Origin: WHSW01 sp035296705
GTDB taxonomy: Bacteria; Actinomycetota; Thermoleophilia; Solirubrobacterales; 70-9
Assembly (NCBI GenBank): GCA_035296705.1
Contig: DATHAL010000009.1
Location: 35,980 to 99,979 of the forward strand
DNA: 64,000 nucleotides
Direction: 5' to 3'
The position numbers and the translations under genes are program-made. The notes below the pieces were generated by a model. The model ran no database searches. It saw nothing but the letters and a program-made list of their open reading frames with translations, and was not told where the DNA came from. Of this stretch, positions 50,738-58,515 are shown one piece after another; position 1 is the first letter of the stretch; each line of letters opens with the position of its first letter.

Positions 50738-51208
50738 CTAACTACCCGCGTCGGCTGGCCGCAGCTCCACCACCGGGATCTGGCGCGGCGCGGCGCGCTT
50801 CTCGTAGTGGCGCCAGCCCGGGTAGATCCCGATCCCGCGCTCGTACCAGCGCTCTCGCTCCTCGCCCGCGAGCTCGCGGGCGATCATCTCGCGGCTGACG
50901 CCCTCGAACAGGACGCTCGCCTGCGGGTGCGCCTTCAGGTTGTGGTACCAGGACGGATTCGTCCGCTGCCCGTAGTTCGACGCGATGACCACGATCCGGT
51001 CCTCCACCGGAAGGCCGAGCACGGGAAGCGCGCGGCGCGCTCCGGACCTCGCTCCGGTCGTGGTCAACATGACGACCGGGAGGTCCGTGACCCAGGAGGT
51101 GAAGGTCGCCCGCCCCCGGCTGAGGCGGTAGACGGCGCGGTCGATGTGATGAAGCGTGCGCGCGTAGAGCCACGACATCGGGCGCGGGACCGCGGACTGG
51201 CGGAACAC
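50738..51208 (-). CDS. Deazaflavin (F420)-dependent nitroreductase-like protein (DDN family)
   Basis: The 156-residue protein has the split-barrel pattern of the DDN family, with VVMLTTTGARSGARRALPVLG, IVVIASNYGQRTNPSWYHNL and ASVLF. Members reduce quinones or nitro compounds with F420 or bind flavin. The first start is GTG 51208. Reading-frame sequence upstream (RIDYGYRKASWIKR) looks like a native N-terminus but contains no standard start codon before a TAG at 51259-51257. Confidence 0.82.
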   Translation of the reverse strand: MFRQSAVPRPMSWLYARTLHHIDRAVYRLSRGRATFTSWVTDLPVVMLTTTGARSGARRALPVLGLPVEDRIVVIASNYGQRTNPSWYHNLKAHPQASVLFEGVSREMIARELAGEERERWYERGIGIYPGWRHYEKRAAPRQIPVVELRPADAGS

Positions 51209-51302
51209 GCGCTTGATCCAGCTCGCCTTGCGGTAGCCGTAGTCGATGCGCGGATCCTAGGCGCCGTGGGCGACGAGCCGCAGCCGCCGACGGGACGGCC
51301 CG

Positions 51303-51779
51303 TCAGCGCCCCGATGGGGCGGCGGCGCGGGGCGTCGATCGCTGGCGGTAAAGCCGCTCCAGGAGGTCGACCGGCGCGAACAACGCGCACGCGACCTGAT
51401 CGTCGCGGCCGAGGGTCGCGTTCGAGATGACCGTCATCTCACAGCCGCATTGGCGGCGTGCAGCGGCAACGAGCATCGAGCCGCCGTAGAACAGCAGCGC
51501 ACCGCCCGAGGTCGGCGGCAGATAGATGAGGAGGCCGGCGAGGGCCACGGTCAGCACATGAGGCACTGGCCCCGTGGCGTCAAGCGGCGCGCTGACGCGC
51601 CGCGCACGGACCGCCATGACCACCGTGACCAGCGCGGCCATTCCGAGCCCGACGAACGGGTCCCACCATTTGGCATCGCGCCACAGCAACTCAAACGCGA
51701 TCAGCGTCGAGCCGACCAGGACACGTGCCGTGATCCCCGCCGGACCGATTGGGCCGTCGTCGCGGCTGAGCAGGGCCAT
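51303..51779 (-). CDS. Four-helix membrane protein with C-terminal Cys motif
   Basis: The 158-residue protein has four hydrophobic segments (about residues 15-32, 40-56, 76-90 and 93-107). The cytoplasmic-like end contains QCGCEMTVISNATLGRDDQV and another Cys. The CGC pair could bind a thiophilic metal. It is divergent from a CmtR-like regulator. I chose the ATG at 51779; an earlier in-frame start at 51800 is possible. No family is recognised with confidence. Confidence 0.6.
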   Translation of the reverse strand: MALLSRDDGPIGPAGITARVLVGSTLIAFELLWRDAKWWDPFVGLGMAALVTVVMAVRARRVSAPLDATGPVPHVLTVALAGLLIYLPPTSGGALLFYGGSMLVAAARRQCGCEMTVISNATLGRDDQVACALFAPVDLLERLYRQRSTPRAAAPSGR

Positions 51780-51822
51780 ATCAGCGGTGGACAATATCAC
51801 TTGCTATGAATATGATCGCGCA
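51780..51822. promoter_or_regulatory. AT-rich divergent promoter/operator of the CmtR-like regulator
   Basis: The 43-base gap is strikingly AT-rich for this genome. TATGAT (51811-51816) ends 6 bases before the regulator ATG. TATTGT on the opposite strand (51792-51797) could serve the divergent membrane gene. The regulator should bind here, but I see no clean dyad. Confidence 0.45.
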
Positions 51823-52179
51823 ATGGCCGTGAGTACCCCAGTCGCCCCCTTCCAGATCCCGCCACAGCCGACGGAGGACGAGCTGCTCGCGAAGTACTTC
51901 ACGGTGCTCGCCGACCACTCGCGCCTTCGGATCCTGCGCGCGCTTGCCGCCGCGGAGGAGCTGTCGGTCGGCGACCTCGTCGAGCGCCTCGGCATCTCGC
52001 AGCCGAGCGTCTCGAACCACCTGGCCTGCCTGCGCTGGTGCGGCTTCGTCGAGGCCCGGCGCGAGCACCGGACCGTCTACAACCGGATCTCCGATCCCCG
52101 GGTCGTCGGCCTGATCGAGCTCGCGGGCGAGCTCCTCGGTGAGAACGAGGAGCACGTCGCGGCCTGCCGGCGAGCCTGA
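51823..52179 (+). CDS. ArsR-family metal sensor, CmtR-like
   Basis: The 118-residue winged-helix protein has the ArsR core (VLADHSRLRILRAL, LGISQPSVSNHLACLRWCGF). Cys69 and Cys73 in the recognition helix (HLACLRWC) and Cys115 near the C-terminus match in spacing the C57-x3-C61 and C102 ligands of CmtR, the cadmium/lead sensor of Mycobacterium tuberculosis. It should respond to Cd(II) or Pb(II)-like thiophilic metals. This is inference from the motif. It heads an operon with two further genes by direct overlap. Confidence 0.82.
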   Translation: MAVSTPVAPFQIPPQPTEDELLAKYFTVLADHSRLRILRALAAAEELSVGDLVERLGISQPSVSNHLACLRWCGFVEARREHRTVYNRISDPRVVGLIELAGELLGENEEHVAACRRA

Positions 52180-53000
52180 TGACGGCGGATCAGGGTCGGC
52201 CGGGCGCACTCGAGGCTGTCGTTGGGTGGATGGATTCGATGCGCCGTGGGGACCTCGTCGAGGTCGAAGCCTGGCTCGATCCGGAGATCACGTGGCGCGG
52301 GGTCAGGGACGCCGCCATCTGCGAAAACCGCGAGGAGGCGCTCGACATGCTCCGCGGGAGCCTCGAGGGTGGGTTCGGGGCGAAGGCTGTCGAGCTGATC
52401 CCGGGCGAGAGCGGCACCGTCCTCGGCGCGATCGTCCCAGGCCTGGCGGAGCTCGCCGGAATGGAGATGCGGGGGCAGCTCTACAACGTCTTCCGCGTCC
52501 GGTCCGGACGGATCGTCGCGGTGGAGGACTACGCCTTTCGCGACGAGGCCCGCGCCGCCGCCGGCGCGAAGGCACCGGAGTGGGCGGCGGTGCCGACCGG
52601 CGCCGAGGTCGTCGACCTCGTTCCCTTCCTGCATGTTGTCGACGTGGAGCGGGCGATTCCGTTCTACGAAGCGCTCGGCTTCGCGGTGATCAAGCGTTAC
52701 GAGCCCGGCGGCACGCTCGAGTTCGCGGGCCTGCGAGCGACTAGCGCCGCGAAGATCATGCTTGCCCGCGTCGACGAGCCGCCCGAGACCGACCCGACGG
52801 CACCGGGAGCAGGCTTCCTTTACCTCTACACGCGCGACCTCCACGCGCTCCGGGGTCGGCTGCTCGCGGCCGGCCATCAAGCGGAGGAGATCGAGGAAGG
52901 GCCCGGCCCCGGGCCGCGACGTCACATGTGCGTCCGCGACCCCGACGGCCACGGCCACATGGTCGCCGAGCTGTTCGAGGGTTCGGTCGGCACCGCATGA
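52179..53000 (+). CDS. SnoaL-like and VOC domain fusion protein
   Basis: The 273-residue protein fuses a SnoaL/NTF2-like domain (about 8-125, WLDPEITWRGVRD, YNVFRVRSGRIVAVEDY) to a VOC domain (about 146-270, VDLVPFLHVVDVERAIPFYE, CVRDPDGHGHMVAELF). Metal-binding VOC enzymes include glyoxalases and the organoarsenical lyase ArsI; no ArsI Cys pair is visible. The ATG overlaps the regulator stop (TGATG). The fusion is unusual. Confidence 0.75.
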   Translation: MTADQGRPGALEAVVGWMDSMRRGDLVEVEAWLDPEITWRGVRDAAICENREEALDMLRGSLEGGFGAKAVELIPGESGTVLGAIVPGLAELAGMEMRGQLYNVFRVRSGRIVAVEDYAFRDEARAAAGAKAPEWAAVPTGAEVVDLVPFLHVVDVERAIPFYEALGFAVIKRYEPGGTLEFAGLRATSAAKIMLARVDEPPETDPTAPGAGFLYLYTRDLHALRGRLLAAGHQAEEIEEGPGPGPRRHMCVRDPDGHGHMVAELFEGSVGTA

Positions 53001-53398
53001 GGATCGAGCTCCTCTACTTCGACGGCTGTCCTCACTACGCGCCGCTCGAGCGACGCCTGCGCTCGCTGCTCGCAACAGCCGCCGTCGACGCGCGCGTGGT
53101 GCTCCGAGAGGTCCGGTCGCAGGAGGAGGCCGAGCGGCAGCGCTTCCTCGGCTCGCCGACGGTTCGCATCGACGGTCGCGATGTCGAGCCCGGAGCGGAC
53201 GGCCGTACCGACACAGGATTGAAGTGCCGTCTTTACCCCGGCGAAAGGGGATTACGAGGAGCGCCCGACGACGACGTCCTCATCGAGGCGATCGAACGCG
53301 CCCGGTCGAGGCGGGATACTCGCCGTGCTCATGCGCTCCCGTCCCGGCGCTACCCGGCGGAGTCCGCGTTCGCAACCTCGCCGAAGCGGCGCAGATAA
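52997..53398 (+). CDS. Thioredoxin-like DUF2703 / DF-family protein
   Basis: The 133-residue protein has IELLYFDGCPHY at the start, FLGSPTVRIDGRDVEPGADG in the middle and a TGLKCRLYPG segment. This matches the thioredoxin-like family in which the Cys of GCP is selenocysteine in some members. Relatives are often found near mercury or metal resistance genes. The ATG overlaps the stop of the SnoaL-VOC gene (ATGA). The C-terminal 30 residues are basic and overlap the convergent SRPBCC gene by 49 bases. Confidence 0.72.
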   Translation: MRIELLYFDGCPHYAPLERRLRSLLATAAVDARVVLREVRSQEEAERQRFLGSPTVRIDGRDVEPGADGRTDTGLKCRLYPGERGLRGAPDDDVLIEAIERARSRRDTRRAHALPSRRYPAESAFATSPKRRR

Positions 53399-53841
53399 AG
53401 CGGCCAGCCCTGATCGCCGGCGACGCCCTCGCGCAGTCCCTCCCAGCCATCCAGGTGGCGATTGAGGTGGCGGTGCTCGAGCTCCACGCGGGTGCGGTCG
53501 GCCGCCTCGGCGATGAAGCGCACCTCCACCTCGCTGGCCCGGTCGAGGTCGGTCTCGAGCTGCCACTGGGGGCTTATGTCCCAGCTGAACACGAGCCGCT
53601 CCGGCGGCTCATACGCGAGGACTCGCGCCCACCGGCACTCGCTGCCGTCGGCCCCCCGGTCGTAGATGTGACCGCCGACGTGCGGCTCGAGGATGGTCTC
53701 CTCGATGTCGACGCCGAGCATGTTGTGCTCGCGCGGCTTGATCCGGTCGAACTCCTCCGTGAAGACCCGGAACGCGCGGTCGACGGGCACGTCGACCACG
53801 ATGTCGGTCTGGATCGAAGTCGCTGGTGTCTCGGTCGTCAT
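53350..53841 (-). CDS. SRPBCC (AHSA1-like) domain protein
   Basis: The 163-residue protein has the START/Bet v1-like pattern of AHSA1 proteins: DIVVDVPVDRAFRVFTEEFD, ILEPHVGGHIYDRG and LVFSWDISPQW, ending WPLYLRRFGEV. Such proteins form ligand-binding pockets and are nearly always paired with an ArsR regulator, as here. Start and stop overlap with that gene (ATGA). The ligand is unknown. Confidence 0.88.
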   Translation of the reverse strand: MTTETPATSIQTDIVVDVPVDRAFRVFTEEFDRIKPREHNMLGVDIEETILEPHVGGHIYDRGADGSECRWARVLAYEPPERLVFSWDISPQWQLETDLDRASEVEVRFIAEAADRTRVELEHRHLNRHLDGWEGLREGVAGDQGWPLYLRRFGEVANADSAG

Positions 53842-54161
53842 TTGTCCTCCTCGTCTATGGCCTGCTCGGCGAGCAGCTTGAAGTTTGCGAGCGTCTGGCT
53901 CCAGAAGTGATCGAGCTGCGCCCGAAGCTCAGTCAGGCCGTCGGGGTTCACACGGTAGATCCGGCGGGTGCCCGCGGACTCATCCGTCACCAGATCGGCC
54001 TCCTTCAGCACTTTCAGGTGCTGGGAGACCGCCGGCCGGCTCACGGGAAGCTTCCGCGCCAGGTCGCCCACCGGTCGAGGACGCTCGGCAAGGTGGCCGA
54101 GGATCGCGCGCCGCGTCGGGTCGCCGAGTGCTGCCCAGGCATCGGGTCGGTAAGTCTTCAC
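53838..54161 (-). CDS. ArsR-family regulator paired with SRPBCC protein
   Basis: The 107-residue winged-helix protein has AWAALGDPTRRAILGHLAERPRPV and VSRPAVSQHLKVLKEADLVT. It carries no Cys, so it is not a metal sensor of the classical kind. The GTG at 54161 follows a TACCTT hexamer with 7 bases between, and this hexamer lies inside a perfect inverted repeat. The arrangement predicts tight autorepression. Confidence 0.87.
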   Translation of the reverse strand: MKTYRPDAWAALGDPTRRAILGHLAERPRPVGDLARKLPVSRPAVSQHLKVLKEADLVTDESAGTRRIYRVNPDGLTELRAQLDHFWSQTLANFKLLAEQAIDEEDK

Positions 54162-54165
54162 GAAC

Positions 54166-54183
54166 CGTAAGGTAGCACTTACG
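54166..54183. promoter_or_regulatory. Operator overlapping the -10 of the ArsR/SRPBCC operon
   Basis: CGTAAG-N6-CTTACG is a perfect inverted repeat. It overlaps the TACCTT hexamer (54169-54174) of the ArsR gene and ends 4 bases from its GTG. It is a strong candidate binding site for the adjacent regulator. Confidence 0.65.
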
Positions 54184-54244
54184 AAGCTCAGCGGCCGATC
54201 GTGAGAGACTCCCCCGCGACCCGCAGGCGAGGAGAGGCTCGGCG

Positions 54245-55248
54245 TTGATCGGCAGGACGCGTGGGAGACGGCGAGCCGGTTGCGCCGCAGCGATCGGTCT
54301 GGTGTTGGCGCTCGCGACCTTCGCCGCTCCTGCGTCGGCAAGCGGCCCAAAGCTGACGGTGCCGAAGGCAGACCTCGAAGCGGCCTTCAAGTGCCCGATC
54401 GATCCGTCGAACGCATCCCAGACGCCGATCATGTTCGTGACCGGAACGGGGGCCACGGGAGATCAGGGCTACCTCATCGGCCAGTTCGCGTTCGAGGCTT
54501 ACGGGCACCCGGTCTGCTACGTCAACTTCCCGGACTTCACCACCGCCGATATTCAGGTCTCCGTCCAATACCTGGTCCACAGCCTGCGGCGCGAGTTCGA
54601 GATGTCCGGGCGAAGGTCGCGGTGGTCGGCATCAGTCAGGGCGGCCTTCTGACGCGCTTCGCGCTGACCTATTGGCCGGACCTGCGGCGCAAGGTCAGCG
54701 ACGTGCTCTCGGCAGCCGGCACCCAGCACGGGACCAGTGTCCGCGGATGCTCTTCTACTTCGCCCTGTGCGCCCGCGAACTGGCAGCAGATGCGCCATTC
54801 GAATCTCCTCGATGCGATCAACGCCCAAGCGGATGAAACCCCGGGCGATGTCTCCTACACGACCGTTCGTTCATTGACCGACGAGACCGTTCGGCCGCAG
54901 GGCGGCAAGCACCCCACCTCGGCGCTCGAGGGCGCCCGCAACATCGTGATCCAAGACGTCTGCCCCGGACGGACGACGACCCACATCGGCACCGCCGTGG
55001 ACTCGGTGTCCTTCGCCGCGTTCGTGGACGCCGTCGAACACGGTGGCAAGGGCAAGAAGGGAGCGGCAAAGGTCTCTCGCTTGCCGAGCGACGTCTGCGA
55101 CCACCCCTATGCGACCGGCCTCGACGAGGCGCAGACGAGCGCGTTTCTCGCCGGTTCGGGCAGCTTGATCTCGAGCCAGCAGGCTCAGGTCCCGACGGTC
55201 CCCGCCGAGCCGAAGGTCCGGAGGGTGTTTCGGCGCGAAGCGCCGTAG
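54245..55248 (+). pseudogene. Secreted lipase-like gene with a single frameshift
   Basis: The first part (54245 to about 54612, TTG start) encodes a signal peptide and the start of an alpha/beta hydrolase (IMFVTGTGATGDQGYLIGQF). The second frame continues with the nucleophile elbow VAVVGISQGGLLTRFALTYW and the His-containing THIGTAVDSVSFAAF. Homology crosses frames near 54608-54614, as if one base is missing. Together the parts would give about 335 residues, similar to actinobacterial secreted lipases. It is either a recent pseudogene or an assembly error. Confidence 0.75.
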
Positions 55249-55322
55249 GTCAGGTCGCAGGTCGCGGTTACATTTGAGGACCGATCCTGACCTGAACGCC
55301 ACGACTCGACGGGAGAGCACCG

Positions 55323-56228
55323 ATGCCGGAGCGCGACGGATACATCCCCGGCGTCCCCTGCTGGGTTGACGCGAGCGAACCCGACCCCGAGGCGGCGCTC
55401 GGCTTCTACGGCGATCTCCTCGGCTGGGAGTTCCGGGACGTGATGCGGCCCGACTCCGACGGCACGTACTTCATCGCCCGGTGCGAGACCAGGGGCTGGT
55501 CGCTGTTCGATCGGTCGGGCGGCTCGCGCAGCGGCGATGTCGCCGCGGTCGGCTCGATCCCCGAGGCCGCACCGCCGATGGCGATGTGGAACACCTATTT
55601 CTGGGTCGACAGCGCCGACGAAACGGCATCGAGGGTCCGCGATGCCGGCGGACGCGTCGTGATGGAGCCGTTCGACGTAATGGACGCCTGCCGGATCGCC
55701 GTGTTCACCGATCCCGAGGGAGCGGCCTTCTGCGCCTGGGAGGCGCGGAAGCACAGGGGCGCGCGAGTGGTCAACAACCCGGGCTCACTGAACTTCAACG
55801 GTCTCAACACCCGCGACGTCGAAGCGGCGAGGGCGTTCTACGGCTCGGTGTTCGGGTGGCAGACGCTCACCATGGACGGCGGGGCTGAGATGTGGACGCT
55901 CTCCGGCTACGGCGATTACCTGGAGGGCTATCACCCGGGCCTGCGCGAGCAGATGGCGGACGCCGGAGCGCCGGCGCGGTTCGAGGACGTCGTGGCGACC
56001 ATCAACCCGATCGCAGCCGATCAGCCCGACACGCCGCCACATTGGAGCGTGACCTTCGCCGTCGAGGACGCCGACGCCGCGGCCGCGAAGGCCGCCGAGC
56101 TCGGCGGAAGGGTGATCGTCCCGCCGTTCGACGCACCCTGGGTCCGGATGACCGTGCTCGCCGACCCGCAGGGCGCGACCTTCATCGCAAGCAGGTTCAC
56201 GCCCGAGAACAGGAACCTCGGCAGCTAG
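55323..56228 (+). CDS. Double VOC-domain protein
   Basis: The 301-residue protein has two tandem VOC domains. The first has PGVPCWVDASEPDPEAALGFY, the second LNFNGLNTRDVEAARAFYGS, and each ends in DPEGAAF or DPQGATF. Such proteins are widespread in actinobacteria; the substrate is unknown. GGGAGAG lies shortly before the ATG. Confidence 0.85.
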   Translation: MPERDGYIPGVPCWVDASEPDPEAALGFYGDLLGWEFRDVMRPDSDGTYFIARCETRGWSLFDRSGGSRSGDVAAVGSIPEAAPPMAMWNTYFWVDSADETASRVRDAGGRVVMEPFDVMDACRIAVFTDPEGAAFCAWEARKHRGARVVNNPGSLNFNGLNTRDVEAARAFYGSVFGWQTLTMDGGAEMWTLSGYGDYLEGYHPGLREQMADAGAPARFEDVVATINPIAADQPDTPPHWSVTFAVEDADAAAAKAAELGGRVIVPPFDAPWVRMTVLADPQGATFIASRFTPENRNLGS

Positions 56229-56317
56229 AGCCTGAACCGTCGCGGCTCGCTCACCCGGTTCGTTCTCGTGGCCGCCGGTGTCTCAACGTACACGCGAAGC
56301 CAACGAGGGAGAACAAG

Positions 56318-56890
56318 ATGGGAAGGATCGTGATCAGCGAGAACGTCTCGCTCGACGGGGTCATCGAGGACCCGGCCGGTGACGAGGGTTTTGAGCGCGG
56401 CGGCTGGGTCGGCTTGATCAAGGACAATCCGGAGCTCCAAAAGCTCGCGCTCGACGAGGCCCTGGGCGCCGAGGCCCTGCTGCTCGGTCGGCGCAGCTAT
56501 GAGTGGTTCGGCTCGCGGTGGCCGTCGCGGAGTGGCGAGTTGGCGGACAGGTTGAACAGCCTGCCCAAGTACGTCGTGTCCTCGACCCTCGACCGTCCCG
56601 CCTGGAACAACTCCACGGTCCTCAGGGGCGATGTCCTGAGCGAGGTCTCGAAGCTGAAACGGGAGCTTGACGGGGAGATCGTCGTGCTTGCCAGCTTCGA
56701 GCTCATGCGCACCCTGATGGAGCACGACCTCCTCGACGAGCTGAGGTTGAAGGTCTTCCCGGTCGTCCTCGGTGACGGCGAGCGCCTCTTCGGCGAAACC
56801 AGCGACAAGAAACCCATGCGCTTCGTCGACAGCCAGACGGTCGGTGACGACGTCTTCCTGCTCACCTACGAGCCGCTCCGAGACGCGTAG
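56318..56890 (+). CDS. Dihydrofolate reductase-like (RibD C-terminal domain) protein
   Basis: The 190-residue protein matches the YfjC/YyaP type with IVISENVSLDGVIEDP, LLLGRRSYEWFGSRW, LPKYVVSSTL and VFPVVLGDGERLFG. It likely binds NADPH, but the substrate is unknown and true folate activity is doubtful. GAGGGAGAACAAG lies before the ATG. Confidence 0.85.
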   Translation: MGRIVISENVSLDGVIEDPAGDEGFERGGWVGLIKDNPELQKLALDEALGAEALLLGRRSYEWFGSRWPSRSGELADRLNSLPKYVVSSTLDRPAWNNSTVLRGDVLSEVSKLKRELDGEIVVLASFELMRTLMEHDLLDELRLKVFPVVLGDGERLFGETSDKKPMRFVDSQTVGDDVFLLTYEPLRDA

Positions 56891-56976
56891 CGATTGTCGA
56901 TTTTCGGCCGCCCCGTTCGTCGTCAGGGTGAGCAGGCCAACGCGAAGGAGTTGCGCCTCGACGCGAGGAGGAAGCA

Positions 56977-57765
56977 ATGACGGACTACGCACAGGGACTC
57001 GAGTCCGCGAGTGACGCGCGCGTCTCGCCCGCCGACCGCAACGGTTTCGTCACATATGACGAGTTCAACGGGCCGGACCTCGACGCCGACCGCTGGGAAC
57101 CTGCGCGCCTGCCGCTCCCGACCGGTGAGCACGTCCCGCTCGATCCCAACGCGGAGGTGGCCGTCGGCGAGGGCGAGGTGCGGGTGACGATTCCGCGCTT
57201 CTCGCTATCCGACGACAGCCTTCAGTCCGCCGACAGCCCCAAGTACCTGATCTTCTCGACTCGCCGGTTCGAGCTGCCGCCGGACCGGCCCGCGACGTTC
57301 GCCGTCGGCCTTGCCGTCGAGAACATCGGCGGGGAACCGGGTGACTACCGCCAGGGAATGGCGGCCTTCCACGTCTTCGACCTCGAGGTGAGCAAGCGCG
57401 TGTTCGCCGTCTGCGGCACCTCCAGCCGCATCCTCGCGCTGCACGAGCAGCTGGGCCTGGGCGGCTCCGGAGCAGGCGAGCCGTTTTACCACGCAGTCGA
57501 GTCGCCGTACGAGGATTTCGACGACGACTTCACCTGGCTACGCGCGTGCGAGGTCACGCTCGACCGGAGCACATCGACCGCGTCCTGGCGCGTCGACGGC
57601 CATACGGTGTACGAGGCCCACGGCACCGTGATCCCCGAACGCGCCCGCACCGGATTCGGGATCTGGACGATGCAACCGATCCGGGGCGGTCGCACGCGCT
57701 CGCTCAGCGGGCAGGGCCTGAGCGCGCGGTGGCGCCGCTTCCGGGTGAGCGCGGTCGACGCGTGA
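56977..57765 (+). CDS. Conserved protein of unknown function, lectin/glucanase-like fold suspected
   Basis: The 262-residue protein has alternating beta-strand sequence, with FVTYDEFNGPDLDADRW at the start and GTVIPERARTGFGIWTMQPI near the end. The opening is reminiscent of concanavalin-like beta-sandwich proteins. No signal peptide and no catalytic motif are evident. GAGGAGGAAG lies 3-12 bases before the ATG. I cannot assign a function. Confidence 0.6.
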   Translation: MTDYAQGLESASDARVSPADRNGFVTYDEFNGPDLDADRWEPARLPLPTGEHVPLDPNAEVAVGEGEVRVTIPRFSLSDDSLQSADSPKYLIFSTRRFELPPDRPATFAVGLAVENIGGEPGDYRQGMAAFHVFDLEVSKRVFAVCGTSSRILALHEQLGLGGSGAGEPFYHAVESPYEDFDDDFTWLRACEVTLDRSTSTASWRVDGHTVYEAHGTVIPERARTGFGIWTMQPIRGGRTRSLSGQGLSARWRRFRVSAVDA

Positions 57766-57768
57766 GCC

Positions 57769-58515
57769 CTAATGTCGCGCGGCGGTGACGCGCAGACGCC
57801 GGGTGTGAAGCGCCGCGTAGATCGGGCGGCACGCGTCGGCGACGGCGGCATCGTGGTCGGAGAGGGCCGTCTCCCGCGGGCGCCAGGGCTCGAATCCGGT
57901 GGAGGACCAGACAGCGGCGTACCAGTGCGGCGCCCACACGCCGTCGGAGGGGCGCGGACCCGGTGGCCAGGAAAGCATCCGGGCCGTGAACGGGATGCCC
58001 AGCCACTCACACAGCCAGCGCAGATGCGCCTCGGGCGCGCGCAGGAAGTCGCTCGCGTCGAGGATCGGCACCTCGACGTCGTGCTCGTCCCAGAGCTCCA
58101 CAAGCCAACCCTGCTGGGGCAGGCCGATGTCCTCCGGCTCGCAGGTCTCCCGCGCGCGCACATATGAGGCGACCACCTCGGCGGGGTCGCGGATCAGCAA
58201 CACGTTGCGGAAGCGCAGCGTCCAGCGCAGGTCCATGTCGCGAGAGACATGGTGCGCCATGTGCTTGGCGTAGTGAACGCGGCAGCCCGGCGGCAGCGGC
58301 CCTGCGAGGACGGCGATGGCCGTGGCGAGGTCCGTGGGTTGGGAGGCGATGACGGCGTCGCGCGCGGGATGATCGATGCCGGTGCGGGCGAGGTACGCCG
58401 CGTACAGCGGCTCGTCGACGACGACGGCGTCCTCGCGGTTCTCGAACGCGCGCATCAGCGCCGTGGAGATGTTCCGCGGGCCGGACCACATCGCCACGCG
58501 TGCGACCTCACTCAT
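57769..58515 (-). CDS. Sulfotransferase-family protein
   Basis: The 248-residue protein has the PAPS-binding start MWSGPRNISTALMRAFENR, and the 3'-phosphate loop FRNVLLIRDPAEVVASY. These identify the sulfotransferase superfamily; the acceptor is unknown. Its ATG overlaps the stop of the class IV aminotransferase (ATGA), so the two act together. I chose 58515 as start because homology begins there. Confidence 0.85.
   Translation of the reverse strand: MSEVARVAMWSGPRNISTALMRAFENREDAVVVDEPLYAAYLARTGIDHPARDAVIASQPTDLATAIAVLAGPLPPGCRVHYAKHMAHHVSRDMDLRWTLRFRNVLLIRDPAEVVASYVRARETCEPEDIGLPQQGWLVELWDEHDVEVPILDASDFLRAPEAHLRWLCEWLGIPFTARMLSWPPGPRPSDGVWAPHWYAAVWSSTGFEPWRPRETALSDHDAAVADACRPIYAALHTRRLRVTAARH

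Noticed and set aside
55892..56890. A long fusion of the 190-residue reductase-like protein with an upstream domain
   Set aside because: The upstream part lies in another frame of the VOC gene. The ATG at 56318 with its own Shine-Dalgarno is the proper start.
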